DNA from: Mactromeris polynyma
Lineage: Eukaryota; Mollusca; Bivalvia; Venerida; Mactridae
Direction: 5' to 3'
NCBI GenBank assembly: GCA_032209605.1
Contig: JASFXZ010000005.1
Coordinates: 23,362,905-23,426,904, forward strand
Length of the DNA stretch: 64,000 bases
Positions 41,501 to 47,393 of this stretch are shown here, one piece after another; the first letter of the stretch is position 1, and the number at the start of each line of letters is the position of its first letter. The position numbers and the translations under genes are program-made. Below the pieces are notes generated by a model. The model was not told the origin of the DNA, searched no databases, and was given only the letters and a program-made list of their open reading frames with translations.

Positions 41501-42230
41501 ACCAACTTCTCTTCAATCGTACAATGTTTGTAACCTTGATGCAGATTGGTTAACCTTTTGATAAAGGGTACGTTACCTCACTAAAATCCATATTTGATCA
41601 TGAGGGACCAGCAATTGTAAATCTCGGCATTTTTTTCATGTTGCACAACAAATCTTAACCTCAAATTGCGCTGACCCATCTTTTTTTTTCAAGATATTTC
41701 TTGTTTCCTTCTAAAGTTGTATATGTTAAACTGTCATCCGCAGACTATACGGTGCCCCTATGGGTCCAAAATATCTTCAAAAATCTGTGCATGACCTGTG
41801 AATACCAAAGGGATCTCAAGGTTTTGGCCCTTACCAGCCTGTAAACTTCCCTCGGAGCTTCATGTGACCTAGGTATAAATAGAAGGGAAGAGTTCACTGT
41901 ACTGAACCTCATGGATATACCAATTGAATATGTGTTGTGCGCAGAATATTTCTAGGGAATTAGGCAAGAAGGTTTATTAATAAACCCCAAAACTGTATAC
42001 ATGTGAATGAATGTCCTAGCTAGGTCTCCTTAGAATTATTAACACATTTATTATTCATTATGGATAAATTCTGATTGATTTATATTGTATAGATTGAAGA
42101 ACAAGCAATACAAGATTTACTGAAGTATTATAAAGCTGATGAGAATGTAGATGAATATATCACAGTAGAAAGAGTTCAACAAGCATCTGCTACACCAGTC
42201 TGGAAAAGAGAGAGGATACAGTCTACTTAA
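14255..42230 (+). CDS. IBTK: IBTK orthologue (inhibitor of Bruton tyrosine kinase), complete, 24 coding exons
   Basis: Joining 24 exons with GT-AG introns and consistent phases gives 1361 residues plus stop, close to vertebrate IBTK. Domain order also matches: ankyrin repeats (about 51-135), RCC1 blades (about 140-330, with VYTWGDNSNFTLGH, VYTCGHGMGGRLGH, VYSCGMNSCHQLG), a divergent stretch, BTB1 (about 565-655, HKYILV and LLYVYTDTCD), BTB2 (about 765-870, HKCVLVARLEYFHSML and ILVVADQMLVTRLKE), a BACK-like segment, then a low-complexity basic/serine tail and the conserved C-terminus (IEEQAIQDLLKYY). A basic run KKSKSKKKRNR at about 974-984 could be a nuclear localisation signal. The start is fixed by an in-frame TAG at 14243. 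In vertebrates IBTK binds BTK and also acts as a CUL3 ubiquitin-ligase adaptor; the role in this animal is inferred. Individual exons are listed separately. Confidence 0.96.
15061..15157 (+). CDS. IBTK: IBTK coding exon 2 (ankyrin end)
   Basis: Follows a TTTTGCAG acceptor. Encodes YKSDLYTRDHEGLGPLDIAM and KDRSLLTNVPPA, matching the third ankyrin unit. Donor GTAAAT; one base carried over. Confidence 0.94.
15794..15933 (+). CDS. IBTK: IBTK coding exon 3 (first RCC1 blade)
   Basis: Acceptor TCTTACAG. Encodes VYTWGDNSNFTLGHNTELG, the typical RCC1 start of IBTK. Donor CAG|GTAAAA, phase 0. Confidence 0.95.
16537..16647 (+). CDS. IBTK: IBTK coding exon 4 (RCC1)
   Basis: Acceptor TTTTCACAG. Encodes KYHTVFLTMDGCVYTCGHG then MGGRLGHSNEETCL. 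Exactly 37 codons, donor GTAAAC. Confidence 0.95.
16725..17035 (+). repeat. Possible dispersed C-run repeat, IBTK intron 4
   Basis: Rich in TTCCCCC blocks (CCAATTCCCCCACC, ATATTTCCCCCACTC, AAATTCCCCTTACT). Similar blocks occur at 19520-19620, 25365-25520, 30080-30170 and inverted at 51020-51400. Limits not determined. Confidence 0.45.
17494..17579 (+). CDS. IBTK: IBTK coding exon 5 (RCC1)
   Basis: Acceptor CTACAATAG. Encodes VPKQIDSLKSETCVEIAAAR then DHTVILST. Donor AAG|GTACAA; two bases carried over. Confidence 0.93.
17631..17862 (+). mobile_element. Palindromic MITE with CRE-like ends, family C, copy 1
   Basis: Imperfect inverted ends: ATTTACAGCCTCTTCTGTAA then GTGATGTCATTTC at the left; GAAATGACGCCACTTACAGA and GAGGTTGGAAATC at the right. 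Centre includes TTTGCAAGCAGGGAACAATA. Confidence 0.8.
18242..18444 (+). CDS. IBTK: IBTK coding exon 6 (RCC1)
   Basis: Acceptor ATATTTCAG. Encodes VYSCGMNSCHQLG, IIGICAGRFHSVLYTS and VFSCGLNAGQL. Donor GTGAGT. A dispersed repeat starts about 29 bases after the donor. Confidence 0.95.
18473..19000 (+). repeat. Dispersed repeat R520, copy 1
   Basis: Begins CAGGCTGTCAAGTGGGACC 29 bases after IBTK exon 6. Includes GGAATCATCCCTACTATCCC, TTTAGGCAATAAAATCCCTA and TGATATAACCAG. Rich in CCCTAC. Confidence 0.8.
19875..20052 (+). CDS. IBTK: IBTK coding exon 7
   Basis: Acceptor TGTGTTTAG. Encodes GHPKPKGDRKITQLRQVSWL, then DAATVILTSEGEIYVL and HEYQCRKMAS; the KMAS motif is also in the vertebrate protein. 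Donor GTAAAT, two bases carried over. Confidence 0.95.
20629..20749 (+). CDS. IBTK: IBTK coding exon 8
   Basis: Acceptor TTATTTTCAG. Encodes RPDIQRLCVVGGNLDHT and LRENGGRQLVISYLNKSGK; the ENGG block is conserved. The donor GTGTGT is weaker than the others. The 36-bp minisatellite begins about 60 bases downstream. Confidence 0.93.
20804..21889 (+). repeat. 36-bp minisatellite, about 30 copies, IBTK intron 8
   Basis: Nearly identical 36-base units with one main polymorphic site, TTGCTCAG versus TTGGTCAG, and rare point variants. Each unit holds GCTG-TACG-CAGC, a short hairpin. Because 36 is divisible by three, two frames stay open for 218 and 363 codons. These are not coding: the array sits inside a spliced intron. 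Confidence 0.97.
22401..22590 (+). CDS. IBTK: IBTK coding exon 9
   Basis: Acceptor ATTTTTAG. Encodes VFIWHEKSPSLKRAHW and YVKDFILTESGVAIVTELGE, aligning with the block just after the vertebrate RCC1 region. Donor GTAGTT, one base carried over. Confidence 0.93.
22963..23153. mobile_element. Pogo-like MITE, family P3, copy 2
   Basis: TACATTGCAACCTCTCCAGA at the left, GGAGATGTTGCATTGTA at the right. The interior has a GTTGTTGTTGTTG run. A fragment of the family (GAGCAACAACCTC) also appears at about 24105. Confidence 0.65.
23754..23922 (+). CDS. IBTK: IBTK coding exon 10
   Basis: Acceptor ACTTACAG. Encodes VRKVAIIHRAMYITADRKGR and NFATLQSLPNC, matching the conserved AHRAVSVSTDPSGCNFAILQS segment region. 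Donor GTAAAT. Confidence 0.93.
24160..25200. mobile_element. MITE-like element with 17-bp terminal inverted repeats, IBTK intron 10
   Basis: ATTTATCCTGTCACTTC at 24160-24176 is the exact reverse complement of 25184-25200. The interior has no ORF of note. The right terminus abuts a separate perfect palindrome starting at 25201. No clear target duplication. Confidence 0.5.
25201..25343. repeat. Nested perfect palindrome, 43-bp and 14-bp arms
   Basis: The outer arms 25201-25243 and 25301-25343 are perfect reverse complements. Inside, TTATCGGGTGAGCC (25257-25270) and its complement (25274-25287) form a second stem with a TTT loop. The 13-base segments between the stems do not pair well. In DNA or RNA this would form a strong cruciform or hairpin. 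Confidence 0.92.
25623..25728 (+). CDS. IBTK: IBTK coding exon 11 (BTB1 start)
   Basis: Acceptor is a T-run followed by AG. Encodes TTDCFRRLLDEADEYDLIHD then LILQ, matching the LLREADEMDSIHDV region. Donor CAG|GTAAAC, phase 0. Confidence 0.94.
26157..26322. mobile_element. Pogo-like MITE, family P1, copy 3
   Basis: AAAACCTCATTTAAAGACC at the left and GGTCTTATTATTGAGG, TTTTACTG|TA at the right. The right end is 25 bases upstream of IBTK coding exon 12. Confidence 0.75.
26348..26814 (+). CDS. IBTK: IBTK coding exon 12 (BTB1)
   Basis: The longest coding exon. Acceptor TTTTGACAG, placed 26 bases after a pogo-like MITE. Encodes WPVHKYILVNRC, the BTB1 body and LLLYVYTDTCDVL, then an acidic and lysine-rich linker and PVKLLIDVAKKWGVKGLAK. 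Donor GTAAGT. Confidence 0.95.
27638..27730 (+). CDS. IBTK: IBTK coding exon 13 (between BTB domains)
   Basis: Acceptor TACTACAG. Encodes KLGCVTYKKGRICSAGKPIP then KQSLRFDRNKL. Donor GTAAGT, two bases carried over. Confidence 0.92.
28590..28866 (+). repeat. Degenerate tandem repeat, about 40-bp unit
   Basis: Recurring ACTTGAGATTGGTTTATC- and CAATGGGCTTG-like blocks in IBTK intron 13. Preceded at 28150-28300 by irregular GGACAGT repeats. Confidence 0.6.
29219..29348 (+). CDS. IBTK: IBTK coding exon 14 (BTB2 start)
   Basis: Acceptor CTTTACAG. Encodes WQFYDVCIKSEDEVIYQC and HKCVLVARLEYFHSMLATGW, nearly identical to the vertebrate BTB2 core. Donor GAG|GTAGGC. Confidence 0.96.
29555..29745. mobile_element. 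Palindromic MITE, family D, copy 1
   Basis: Pairs of CTCTCCCTTTATCCCTTT and AAGGGATAAAGGGAGAG bracket a TATATGTATAT core. Ends include GACAATCTCCTG. A longer frame across it is not coding. Confidence 0.7.
29835..29931 (+). CDS. IBTK: IBTK coding exon 15 (BTB2)
   Basis: Acceptor TATTTTAG. Encodes LSLPVPGDILEILLDYLYTD then ESEVIN. Donor GTAAGT, one base carried over. Confidence 0.95.
30797..31073 (+). mobile_element. tRNA-derived SINE with 12-bp target duplication
   Basis: The tRNA-like head has an A box (GTAGTCCAGTGG) and B box (GGTTCGATTCC), followed by an unrelated body and a short A-rich end (GATAAATAAACGC). CAAACAAGGCAG flanks it perfectly at 30785-30796 and 31074-31085, so the insertion is fairly young. 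Confidence 0.9.
31990..32210 (+). repeat. Purine-rich degenerate repeat with many AGGTCA hexamers
   Basis: GGAGAGGTCATTTAG-like units of about 25 bases in IBTK intron 15. AGGTCA or a one-base variant occurs at least eight times on the same strand. Confidence 0.7.
32262..32500. repeat. Possible MITE with GGTTAACCG-rich ends
   Basis: TAACTGGTTAACCG at the left and GTTAACCGATTAACTG with GGTTAACCGGTTGG at the right, about 50 bases upstream of IBTK exon 16. Inverted ends are imperfect; no target duplication established. Confidence 0.4.
32553..32654 (+). CDS. IBTK: IBTK coding exon 16 (BTB2 end)
   Basis: Acceptor GTATTTCCAG. Encodes TQNVELLCNILVVADQMLVT and RLKEICEVAIAVL. Donor GTAAGA, followed after 22 bases by a copy of the same dispersed repeat seen after exon 6. 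Confidence 0.95.
32676..33240 (+). repeat. Dispersed repeat R520, copy 2
   Basis: Begins CAGGCTGTCAAGTGGGCCC 22 bases after IBTK exon 16. Same order of blocks as copy 1, with an extra segment around GAGGCATTGACTC. Confidence 0.8.
33997..34114 (+). CDS. IBTK: IBTK coding exon 17 (BACK-like)
   Basis: Acceptor TAATTTTCAG. Encodes TLKNVGELLEFSTVYNASQL and CQQFIAVNLSALLEG, the conserved post-BTB helical block. Donor GTAAGC. Confidence 0.95.
34651..34711 (+). CDS. IBTK: IBTK coding exon 18
   Basis: Acceptor TTATTTCCAG. Encodes RYLDVLSDDVIEDLSKYYKD plus V, matching the vertebrate LDVLSD block. Donor GTATGT, phase 0. Confidence 0.94.
34804..34975. mobile_element. Pogo-like MITE, family P2, copy 1
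   Basis: ACAGTCGGACTTCGTTCATT at the left, and AACGAGGTCTGACTGT at the right form imperfect inverted ends. Shares AATAATACATAGTTTCGAAT-type interior with copies 2 and 3. Confidence 0.65.
35085..35370 (+). repeat. Dispersed repeat R520, 3' partial copy 3
   Basis: Matches the second half of the family: GGCTACCTTCTATGGAATAG, AAGTGATATAGCCA and ACAATTAAAAAGTACATG. Confidence 0.65.
35422..35742 (+). CDS. IBTK: IBTK coding exon 19 (basic linker)
   Basis: Acceptor ATTTTAAG. Encodes IPNMSRRLITPYDEGPD, matching the conserved RRVITPY block, then a serine/lysine-rich tail with KKSKSKKKRNR. Donor CAA|GTAAGT. Reading past the donor only runs into a GAT-rich microsatellite. Confidence 0.93.
35797..36075 (+). 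repeat. Degenerate GAT/ATG microsatellite, IBTK intron 19
   Basis: GATGATGATGGTGATGATG-type sequence creates Asp-rich open frames on one strand and Ser/His-rich ones on the other. It follows the exon 19 donor at 35743 and is intronic. Confidence 0.85.
36843..36892 (+). repeat. 21-bp duplication
   Basis: CGTACATGTACTATATCTTA occurs twice in tandem, each unit including the palindrome GTACATGTAC. Confidence 0.85.
37640..37715. mobile_element. MITE family D, half copy
   Basis: GGAGATTGTCATGAGTTATC followed by TACCCTATCTATAGTA and ACATGTATATTT; only one arm is recognisable. Confidence 0.5.
37780..38132 (+). repeat. Dispersed repeat R340, copy 2
   Basis: In IBTK intron 19. Contains ATGGGAATAGGGAAGTAAGG, CAAGTAAAGGAACTGCATG and TTAACATTCATCTAAAAACC. 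Confidence 0.75.
38457..38668 (+). CDS. IBTK: IBTK coding exon 20
   Basis: Acceptor TTGTTTCAG. Encodes LSPKSPSTWHSMKSP and NSPSLREIMNEESTRATPKK; the LRxIMxxEE motif is conserved in IBTK. Donor AAG|GTATGC. Confidence 0.92.
39267..39458 (+). CDS. IBTK: IBTK coding exon 21
   Basis: Acceptor TGATTATAG. Encodes SQKGGKVSWKEIKKQQQ and a Gln/Ser-rich segment ending GACP. Donor GTAAGA, two bases carried over. Confidence 0.9.
39511..39703. mobile_element. Pogo-like MITE, family P1, copy 4
   Basis: Contains CAATAATAAGACCACCC, a triplicated GGTCTGAATATTGAG, CAAAACAGTGAAAATG and terminal GTGAGGTTTTACTG|TA. Confidence 0.75.
39904..40077 (+). CDS. IBTK: IBTK coding exon 22
   Basis: Acceptor TCGTATATAG. 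Encodes WGSMNKMVSSFRSLMVEEEK, matching the conserved W-x(n)-SFRDFLLEE block. Donor CAG|GTAGTG. The 16-bp minisatellite lies in the next intron. Confidence 0.92.
40307..40480. mobile_element. Pogo-like MITE, family P2, copy 2
   Basis: ACAGTCGAGCACC at the left, GATGTCGGACTGT at the right, with GGGCTATTCAAAACTATGTA inside. Inverted relative to copy 1. Confidence 0.65.
40513..40981 (+). repeat. 16-bp minisatellite, about 25-29 copies, IBTK intron 22
   Basis: The unit reads approximately GAGCATTATCTCAGGT with TTAGC and GGGC variants; the edges are degenerate. Unit junctions create CAGGTGAG, a good splice-donor match and also a CAGGTG E-box. Confidence 0.95.
41076..41334 (+). CDS. IBTK: IBTK coding exon 23
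   Basis: Acceptor CGTTATTGTAG. Encodes WGLPQNNKK, NAWNIEPSSPRSPDNVWVPS and KFLDIVKDEQQKTDV then NKPLHLIQ, matching the vertebrate FASIVEEELQQ...KPLALIQ end. Donor CAG|GTTTGT, phase 0. Confidence 0.94.
41414..41675 (+). repeat. Dispersed repeat R270, copy 3
   Basis: In IBTK intron 23. Starts GTGCAGCCGTACTAACATAC, includes ATAAAGGGTACGTTACCTCA and TTGCACAACAAATCTTAACC. Confidence 0.8.
42093..42230 (+). CDS. IBTK: IBTK coding exon 24 (C-terminus and stop)
   Basis: Acceptor TATTGTATAG. Encodes IEEQAIQDLLKYYKADENVD, then EYITVERVQ, ending TPVWKRERIQST and TAA at 42228. The last 12 codons are the first unit of a degenerate 67-bp tandem repeat. Confidence 0.95.
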   Translation: MEEQAIQDLLKYYKADENVDEYITVERVQQASATPVWKRERIQST

Positions 42231-42450
42231 TTATTGTGTATATCTGTGTAAGAAATGATAACCAGTCTCCGCAAAAAGACAGAATACAGTCTATGCAGTT
42301 ACTGATGAAATCTATGTAAAAGATGGAACCAGTCTTGGTAATAAAAGAATGCAGTCTACAAAGCTATTGAGAAAATCGGTGTAACAAATGGTCAGCAGTC
42401 ATGACGACTTAATCTGTGTAAAAGTTGCTGAACAGTCTAGAAAAGAAAGT
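42194..42450 (+). repeat. 67-bp degenerate tandem repeat spanning the IBTK stop codon
   Basis: ACCAGTCT starts units at 42194, 42261 and 42328, with a fourth degraded copy. Shared blocks include ATACAGTCTA and CTGTGTAA. The first unit contains the last 12 codons and stop of IBTK. Confidence 0.75.
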
Positions 42451-43512
42451 AGCCATCAACATTCCAATGGAACATATTTGACAAAAAATGTTTATCATTT
42501 CGAGACAACATACAGAATACAACATTCCGCTATTCAAAGTTTAGGGCGTATGTCAAGAATGTCTCAGGTCAAATTGCCATTTATTAATAACGTGTTTTTG
42601 TGTGAAAGTAACCAGTTAGTTTTGGTTTGTTTTGGTATGTTTTTGCTATTAATTCAAATGTTGAGAATTTAAAAAAAGAATGTCATAGATGGAACTAAAA
42701 GACATACTGGTAATTACAATACAATTGGGCTATGATATGCCCATCTGTGATAGAGCTTAGACACAGCTTAAGTGATGAGACAGTACTGTAAAAAATAGTA
42801 ATTTTTGTAAAACAAATTGTGAATCTGCTATTTCAGACATTTTGTAGGCAGAAATGTTTGTGACCCTCCCACTACATGAGTGTTGTATTGCTTGAGTATA
42901 TTAAAAATGTACTTCAGTGAGCAAGGAAAATTACCTTGGCTGATATTTTGTGACATTCTGCACAGAATTAGCAACCATTTCCACATTGGGATCTTGCTAC
43001 TTATAAGGTGAATAATATCATATTATAAAAATGGTTAATTGGGTATGTACAATATACTTGTAACATAACAGAAGCTAGCCAGGATGTTTTAGATTTAATT
43101 GATTGGGGAGGGTAAACTTAATTGATCTGTACAGTGTCTGTGATATGAATGAGAAAGTGTAAATTTTACATATGAATAGGACCGTGGTTGAAATCAGAAG
43201 TGTGGTCATAATAATGTATTGAATTAGAAACAGCGGACATTTTTTATCAATTTGTACAGAAAGGTATTATCATTTTTAATGATCAGTCATTGAAGGCATA
43301 TTTATTTTTCATTCATACCATCAGTGTCAGGTCCTTTTGCCTATCATTTATCTATTTGGTATGTGAAGGTTAAATTTATTGTTTATTTAATAGATGAATT
43401 GCTAAGTAAGCATATCAAGCTTGTCATTTATGTCTACACGAGTTTATCTAATAATCTGTGCTAATTTATCAGTGAAGTGCTAAGATAATTACACGTGATC
43501 CCATGTCATATA

Positions 43513-43695
43513 CAATAAAACCTCAATACTAAGACCAGCATAAGGACTCTTGAAAACTGGTCTTAATATTGAGGTAGTCTTAATATTGAGGTTGAATATT
43601 GAAGAGCAAAACAGTGAAAATTGATTAGAATAATTGTGTTCTTAATTTTGAGGTGGTCTTATTATTGAGGTGGTCTTTAAAATGAGATGTTACTG
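43513..43695. mobile_element. Pogo-like MITE, family P1, copy 5
   Basis: CAATAAAACCTCAATACTAA at the left, CAAAACAGTGAAAATTG inside, GAGATGTTACTG at the right. Lies in the inferred IBTK 3' UTR. Confidence 0.75.
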
Positions 43696-43954
43696 TGTAT
43701 ACAATGTACATCCTACATGATTCAAAGCTGCAACGTATTGAATATTCTCTTCCACTTACACTTGTGATGTGTCTGTCTCTCAATATAGCATACAGCTGTA
43801 CTGTGATGATACTTGACTTACATGTACTGAGATTTAATGATATGTATCATTAGTCCTTCACTGCTAGCCATCCAGGTCACAGATATTGCTGGATATGTCT
43901 AGTATTCCAGTCTTCAGCCTGTATAGACTGGTATCAAGATTAAAGAGTATTCAG

Positions 43955-44155
43955 CAGTGATTGATGGGTAGAGCGGCCGACTCCTGATCCAAAGTTTGTG
44001 AGTTTGAGCCTCGCATTGAGCAGGGTTTGATCACAAACTTCACAGTTCCTGAAATCCGAGTACTGGTTGGTAGCCAAGGAAACGGTCATTGAGACTGATT
44101 ACTATAACAACTTGTATCACAATCGATGTAAAATATATCGATTTAAACTAGAAAC
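43955..44155 (+). mobile_element. tRNA-derived SINE, family S2, copy 1
   Basis: Head GATTGATGGGTAGAGCGGCC with GAGTTTGAGCCTCGC, and a body with CGAGTACTGGTTGGTAGCCA. Shares the body with 49825-50035. Confidence 0.7.
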
Positions 44156-45488
44156 TATTCAATGAAGAAATTGAGAAAAGATTGGTGTAGAGCAACGGAA
44201 AGGGGCTGAGGTGAACAGGAAGGGGCTGAGATGAACTGATTGATGAGAGAAAAAGTTGCCCCCCCCCAAAATTCCTGATTGACGTTTTCAAATTTCAGAT
44301 CTGACCATGTGATTATGAATGAATATTTATGTGTCATATTTTGTGCTAGTTTTAATCATAATCTGTTCTGTCGTTGGACTGAATGATCTTAAAGTGCTTT
44401 GATATTGTGTGTACCAAGTTTTGGTATGATGTGGTAAAATAATGGGTAGTTATTTTTTTTGGCCTTCCAACTACCATTATTCTTTATCAGCCAAGCCATG
44501 TCTATTTTATATACAATGTTGTTGTGCATAAATTACTAGTGATTGTTCCAAATTTTTAATTTACCACTGATGCATTTGGTACAATATGTTCATGTTGAGC
44601 TTTGGTATTGTCTTTGTTGTCTTTGGAAGAATATACATAATTTATGTCAAGAGTTGATGCAGAATTATTTTAACTGCACACTTCTTTTACCAAAGTTATT
44701 GTAGCTTTTTGCCAAGGCCTCCATAGTGAAAATTATGATTACAAATTGTTTTATTTGTTAATTCTATTGTTTATTTATTGAATCTTAGCAGTTGTTCTAG
44801 ATTGTGTTGTATATCAGTTTGTATGTGATTGAACAGATAACTACTGTCACATGTGGGTTATACATGTACATATATTTGCTTCACCGTTGATGAGATACCC
44901 ATGTATCTGTAATCTTCTTTCTTTGTATATCGTACTTAATTAATCCATAATGCAATTATGTAGGATTTTTGGATAGTTAGTTTTGCTGTGTTAAACTTGA
45001 TTATGAATGAAGTGCTTAACATTACTTCTGTATTTACTTTTTCCATAAATTTGTCTATAAATACTAACCCAGTGGTATGAACTTGCTATCAAATTTAATT
45101 TGGTTTGGCCCTGCATGCTATATTTTCTAGATTCAGTGAACATGCGCGGATCTGGCAACTTACGTCAGGTGGAGTCCAGCTCATTGTAAGGCAGAAGACC
45201 TTTGTCAGACTTCGTAGTCAAAATTATTTTGCCAAAATCTCAGGAGAGGTCTGGACTCCTGGTCCCCTTGGATTTACACATGTAAAGGTATTACCAAAAA
45301 ATAAATCCAAATTTGCCCAAGTAGGGTTCCTGGTTTGAATCTGAATTTTTGTTTTTAACTTTTCATCCCTAGAATAACCTAAAAGAAAACCACAAGAACT
45401 TTAATTTCAGATGGAAATAGATTCCTAATAAAAGTTGATACATGAAAAATATTTCATGACAATTCATGTGCTAGTGAAGTATAAATGA

Positions 45489-45721
45489 GTGCTGCTATAG
45501 AATTTACAGCCTCTTCTGTAAGTGACGTCATTTCAAGGAAACTCAACATGTGATGACACTATTTGCAAGCAGGAAACAATATTTACTCCATATGGTCACT
45601 TTTTTCATATTGCCATATGGGGCAAATATTGCTTACTGTCAGTACATGGTGAAGTCACATGTGACGTTTCTGGAAATGACGTCACTTAAAGAAGAAGAAG
45701 TTGGAAATTGTACAGCAGCGT
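45489..45721 (+). mobile_element. Palindromic MITE with CRE-like ends, family C, copy 2
   Basis: Contains AAGTGACGTCATTTCAAGG at the left and GGAAATGACGTCACTTAAAG at the right, two TGACGTCA (CRE) sites. Lies in the inferred IBTK 3' UTR. A 91-codon frame across it is a shadow. Confidence 0.8.
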
Positions 45722-46007
45722 TCGAATATACTCATAGAAGATTGGGTACTTCCAAATGTGTAGCCTTTTTAAGTAATGACAGCATTATTTCTCATACATA
45801 TTTCTTTGTTTTAAGAATACCATAAAGCAGCAATTGAAGGTTATGTTGTATAGATAGGTCTGTGTTTAATTTGTTATGACAGCTTAACCTCGTCTATACA
45901 TAATTATTTCCGTTTTTATCATGATTTATGTCTGATGATCTTGGGAATGGTTGGTTATTGAATATAACCCGATATCACTACCCGTCGTTGATTGTACTTG
46001 ATTGTTG

Positions 46008-46013
46008 AATAAA
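46008..46013 (+). terminator. Polyadenylation signal, probable distal IBTK site
   Basis: AATAAA is followed within about 30 bases by a TTGTTGTTTTGT downstream element. It lies about 370 bases before the corresponding signal of the converging catalase gene. Confidence 0.5.
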
Positions 46014-46359
46014 AACATTGAGAATGATAACATGTATATTGTTGTTTTGTATATTCAAACTGGTGACTGGTTGGTTGTAGCTATATATAAGCTTTAGACA
46101 GATTTCATAGCTAGATCTGTCAGCTATATCTGGAATATATCACAGTACCCTTAAGCTGGTCTGTATTATTGCCATAGACGGATTGTTGTCTGCGTTCACA
46201 AATATATTGAATATTGTATTTAGCTCAATTTCTTAGAAAGTATATATCCCAATGATAATGCATCTTGCCAAGGAGCTTCTGCATTAACTTGTAGCATAAG
46301 CACATGATGGTATGATTGACAAAGTTGGAGATACTTGATGAAGAAAAACATAACAAAAT

Positions 46360-47363
46360 GCAATAATTTGAATTAGATTTTTATTATTTTCTAATTACAT
46401 AGTATGAAAAATCATGTATCAATAATCATTATAAGTCTAATGCAAAACCAGCACAGTGTTATTTATAGATATTATGTAATACTTACTGACAGCTCACATA
46501 ATCAACAGTGCATATAATAATGCTTTGTTTAGCACGAATGAACAGACGATTGTTATAAAGCAGAACGTGTATGAAATAACACAACACTGGGAATACAACA
46601 GTAGATCAACTAACCTGTAGTTAACTAAATACCATTTTAGCAACACGGCTTAAATCAACAAATTCTAATATCTGCAGATTCAGCTATTGAATAGACTAGA
46701 TGATGTTTCCACTAAAATCCTTGAAAGTGTGTTGGCTACATTTGTTATGATAATTAACGGTAATCAAACCTTAGGAATGGTAAACAATCAGCAGAAATTA
46801 CATACCAGTATTGCTAAGTATCGAAAACATGACTATACGTAATTTCATCAAAAAACAAAGCAATGAAACAACCATTTATTAAAACAACATAGAGGTAATG
46901 GTTCTATGAAGCTATTTAAAAGATAACCTCAAAACTGATAAGCAATACAGGTAGACAACATTGATTAGCACAAAGCAATTGCAATATACATGTACATAAT
47001 CACATACGTACGTACATGTGTATGTTGAAGCAAGAATTCTGGAATACATGTATTAGAATCACAGTTAGTTCCATAGAATACACATATAATGTAAATAATA
47101 AAAGCTTATATCAATATGTCAAAACAAAATATATAGACAATAAAATAAAACAAATTACTGACACTATTAATTGAACACCGTAATTTGCAGAAACAAGTCT
47201 GGGTATTTTCATGATGCATCAAGCTAGGCAGGCCATAGTGATTTTCAGTCCATTAACAATATTTTATGATTACATCGATTTCAATATAAGTATATGAATA
47301 TTGATGATTTAGAATGTTTAAATCGTAGTCCATATTAAAGTTCATTGTGTGATATCTCTCCAT
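46360..47363 (-). other. CAT: Catalase 3' UTR (inferred)
   Basis: Runs from the stop codon to an AATAAA on the minus strand at 46380-46385, followed by a T-rich stretch. No ORF of note. The exact end is an estimate; other AATAAA copies lie upstream. Confidence 0.45.
46380..46385 (-). terminator. Polyadenylation signal, probable catalase site
   Basis: AATAAA on the minus strand with a TTTTGTTATG-type downstream element. It faces the IBTK signal at 46008 across about 370 bases. Confidence 0.4.
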
Positions 47364-47393
47364 TTATAACTGGGCCGTCGCTCCAGATAATCT
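47364..47393 (-). CDS. CAT: Catalase last exon (RLSGATAQL and stop)
   Basis: Acceptor CTATTTCAG directly followed by nine codons and TAA. It was chosen because phase 0 gives a C-terminus ending AQL, close to the ANL peroxisomal signal of human catalase. The 4.1-kb intron before it makes this the least certain exon. Confidence 0.7.
   Translation of the reverse strand, partial: RLSGATAQL

Larger units (their letters stand above)
42231..46030 (+). other. IBTK: IBTK 3' UTR (longest inferred form)
   Basis: No acceptor or further exon is evident. AATAAA occurs at 42340, which would give a very short UTR, and at 46008-46013 followed by a GT-rich stretch, a convincing polyadenylation site. The long form would include a pogo-like MITE, a SINE and a CRE-bearing palindromic MITE. 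Confidence 0.5.

Noticed and set aside
45550..45825. 91-codon open frame downstream of IBTK
   Set aside because: It crosses a CRE-bearing MITE and has no recognisable domain.
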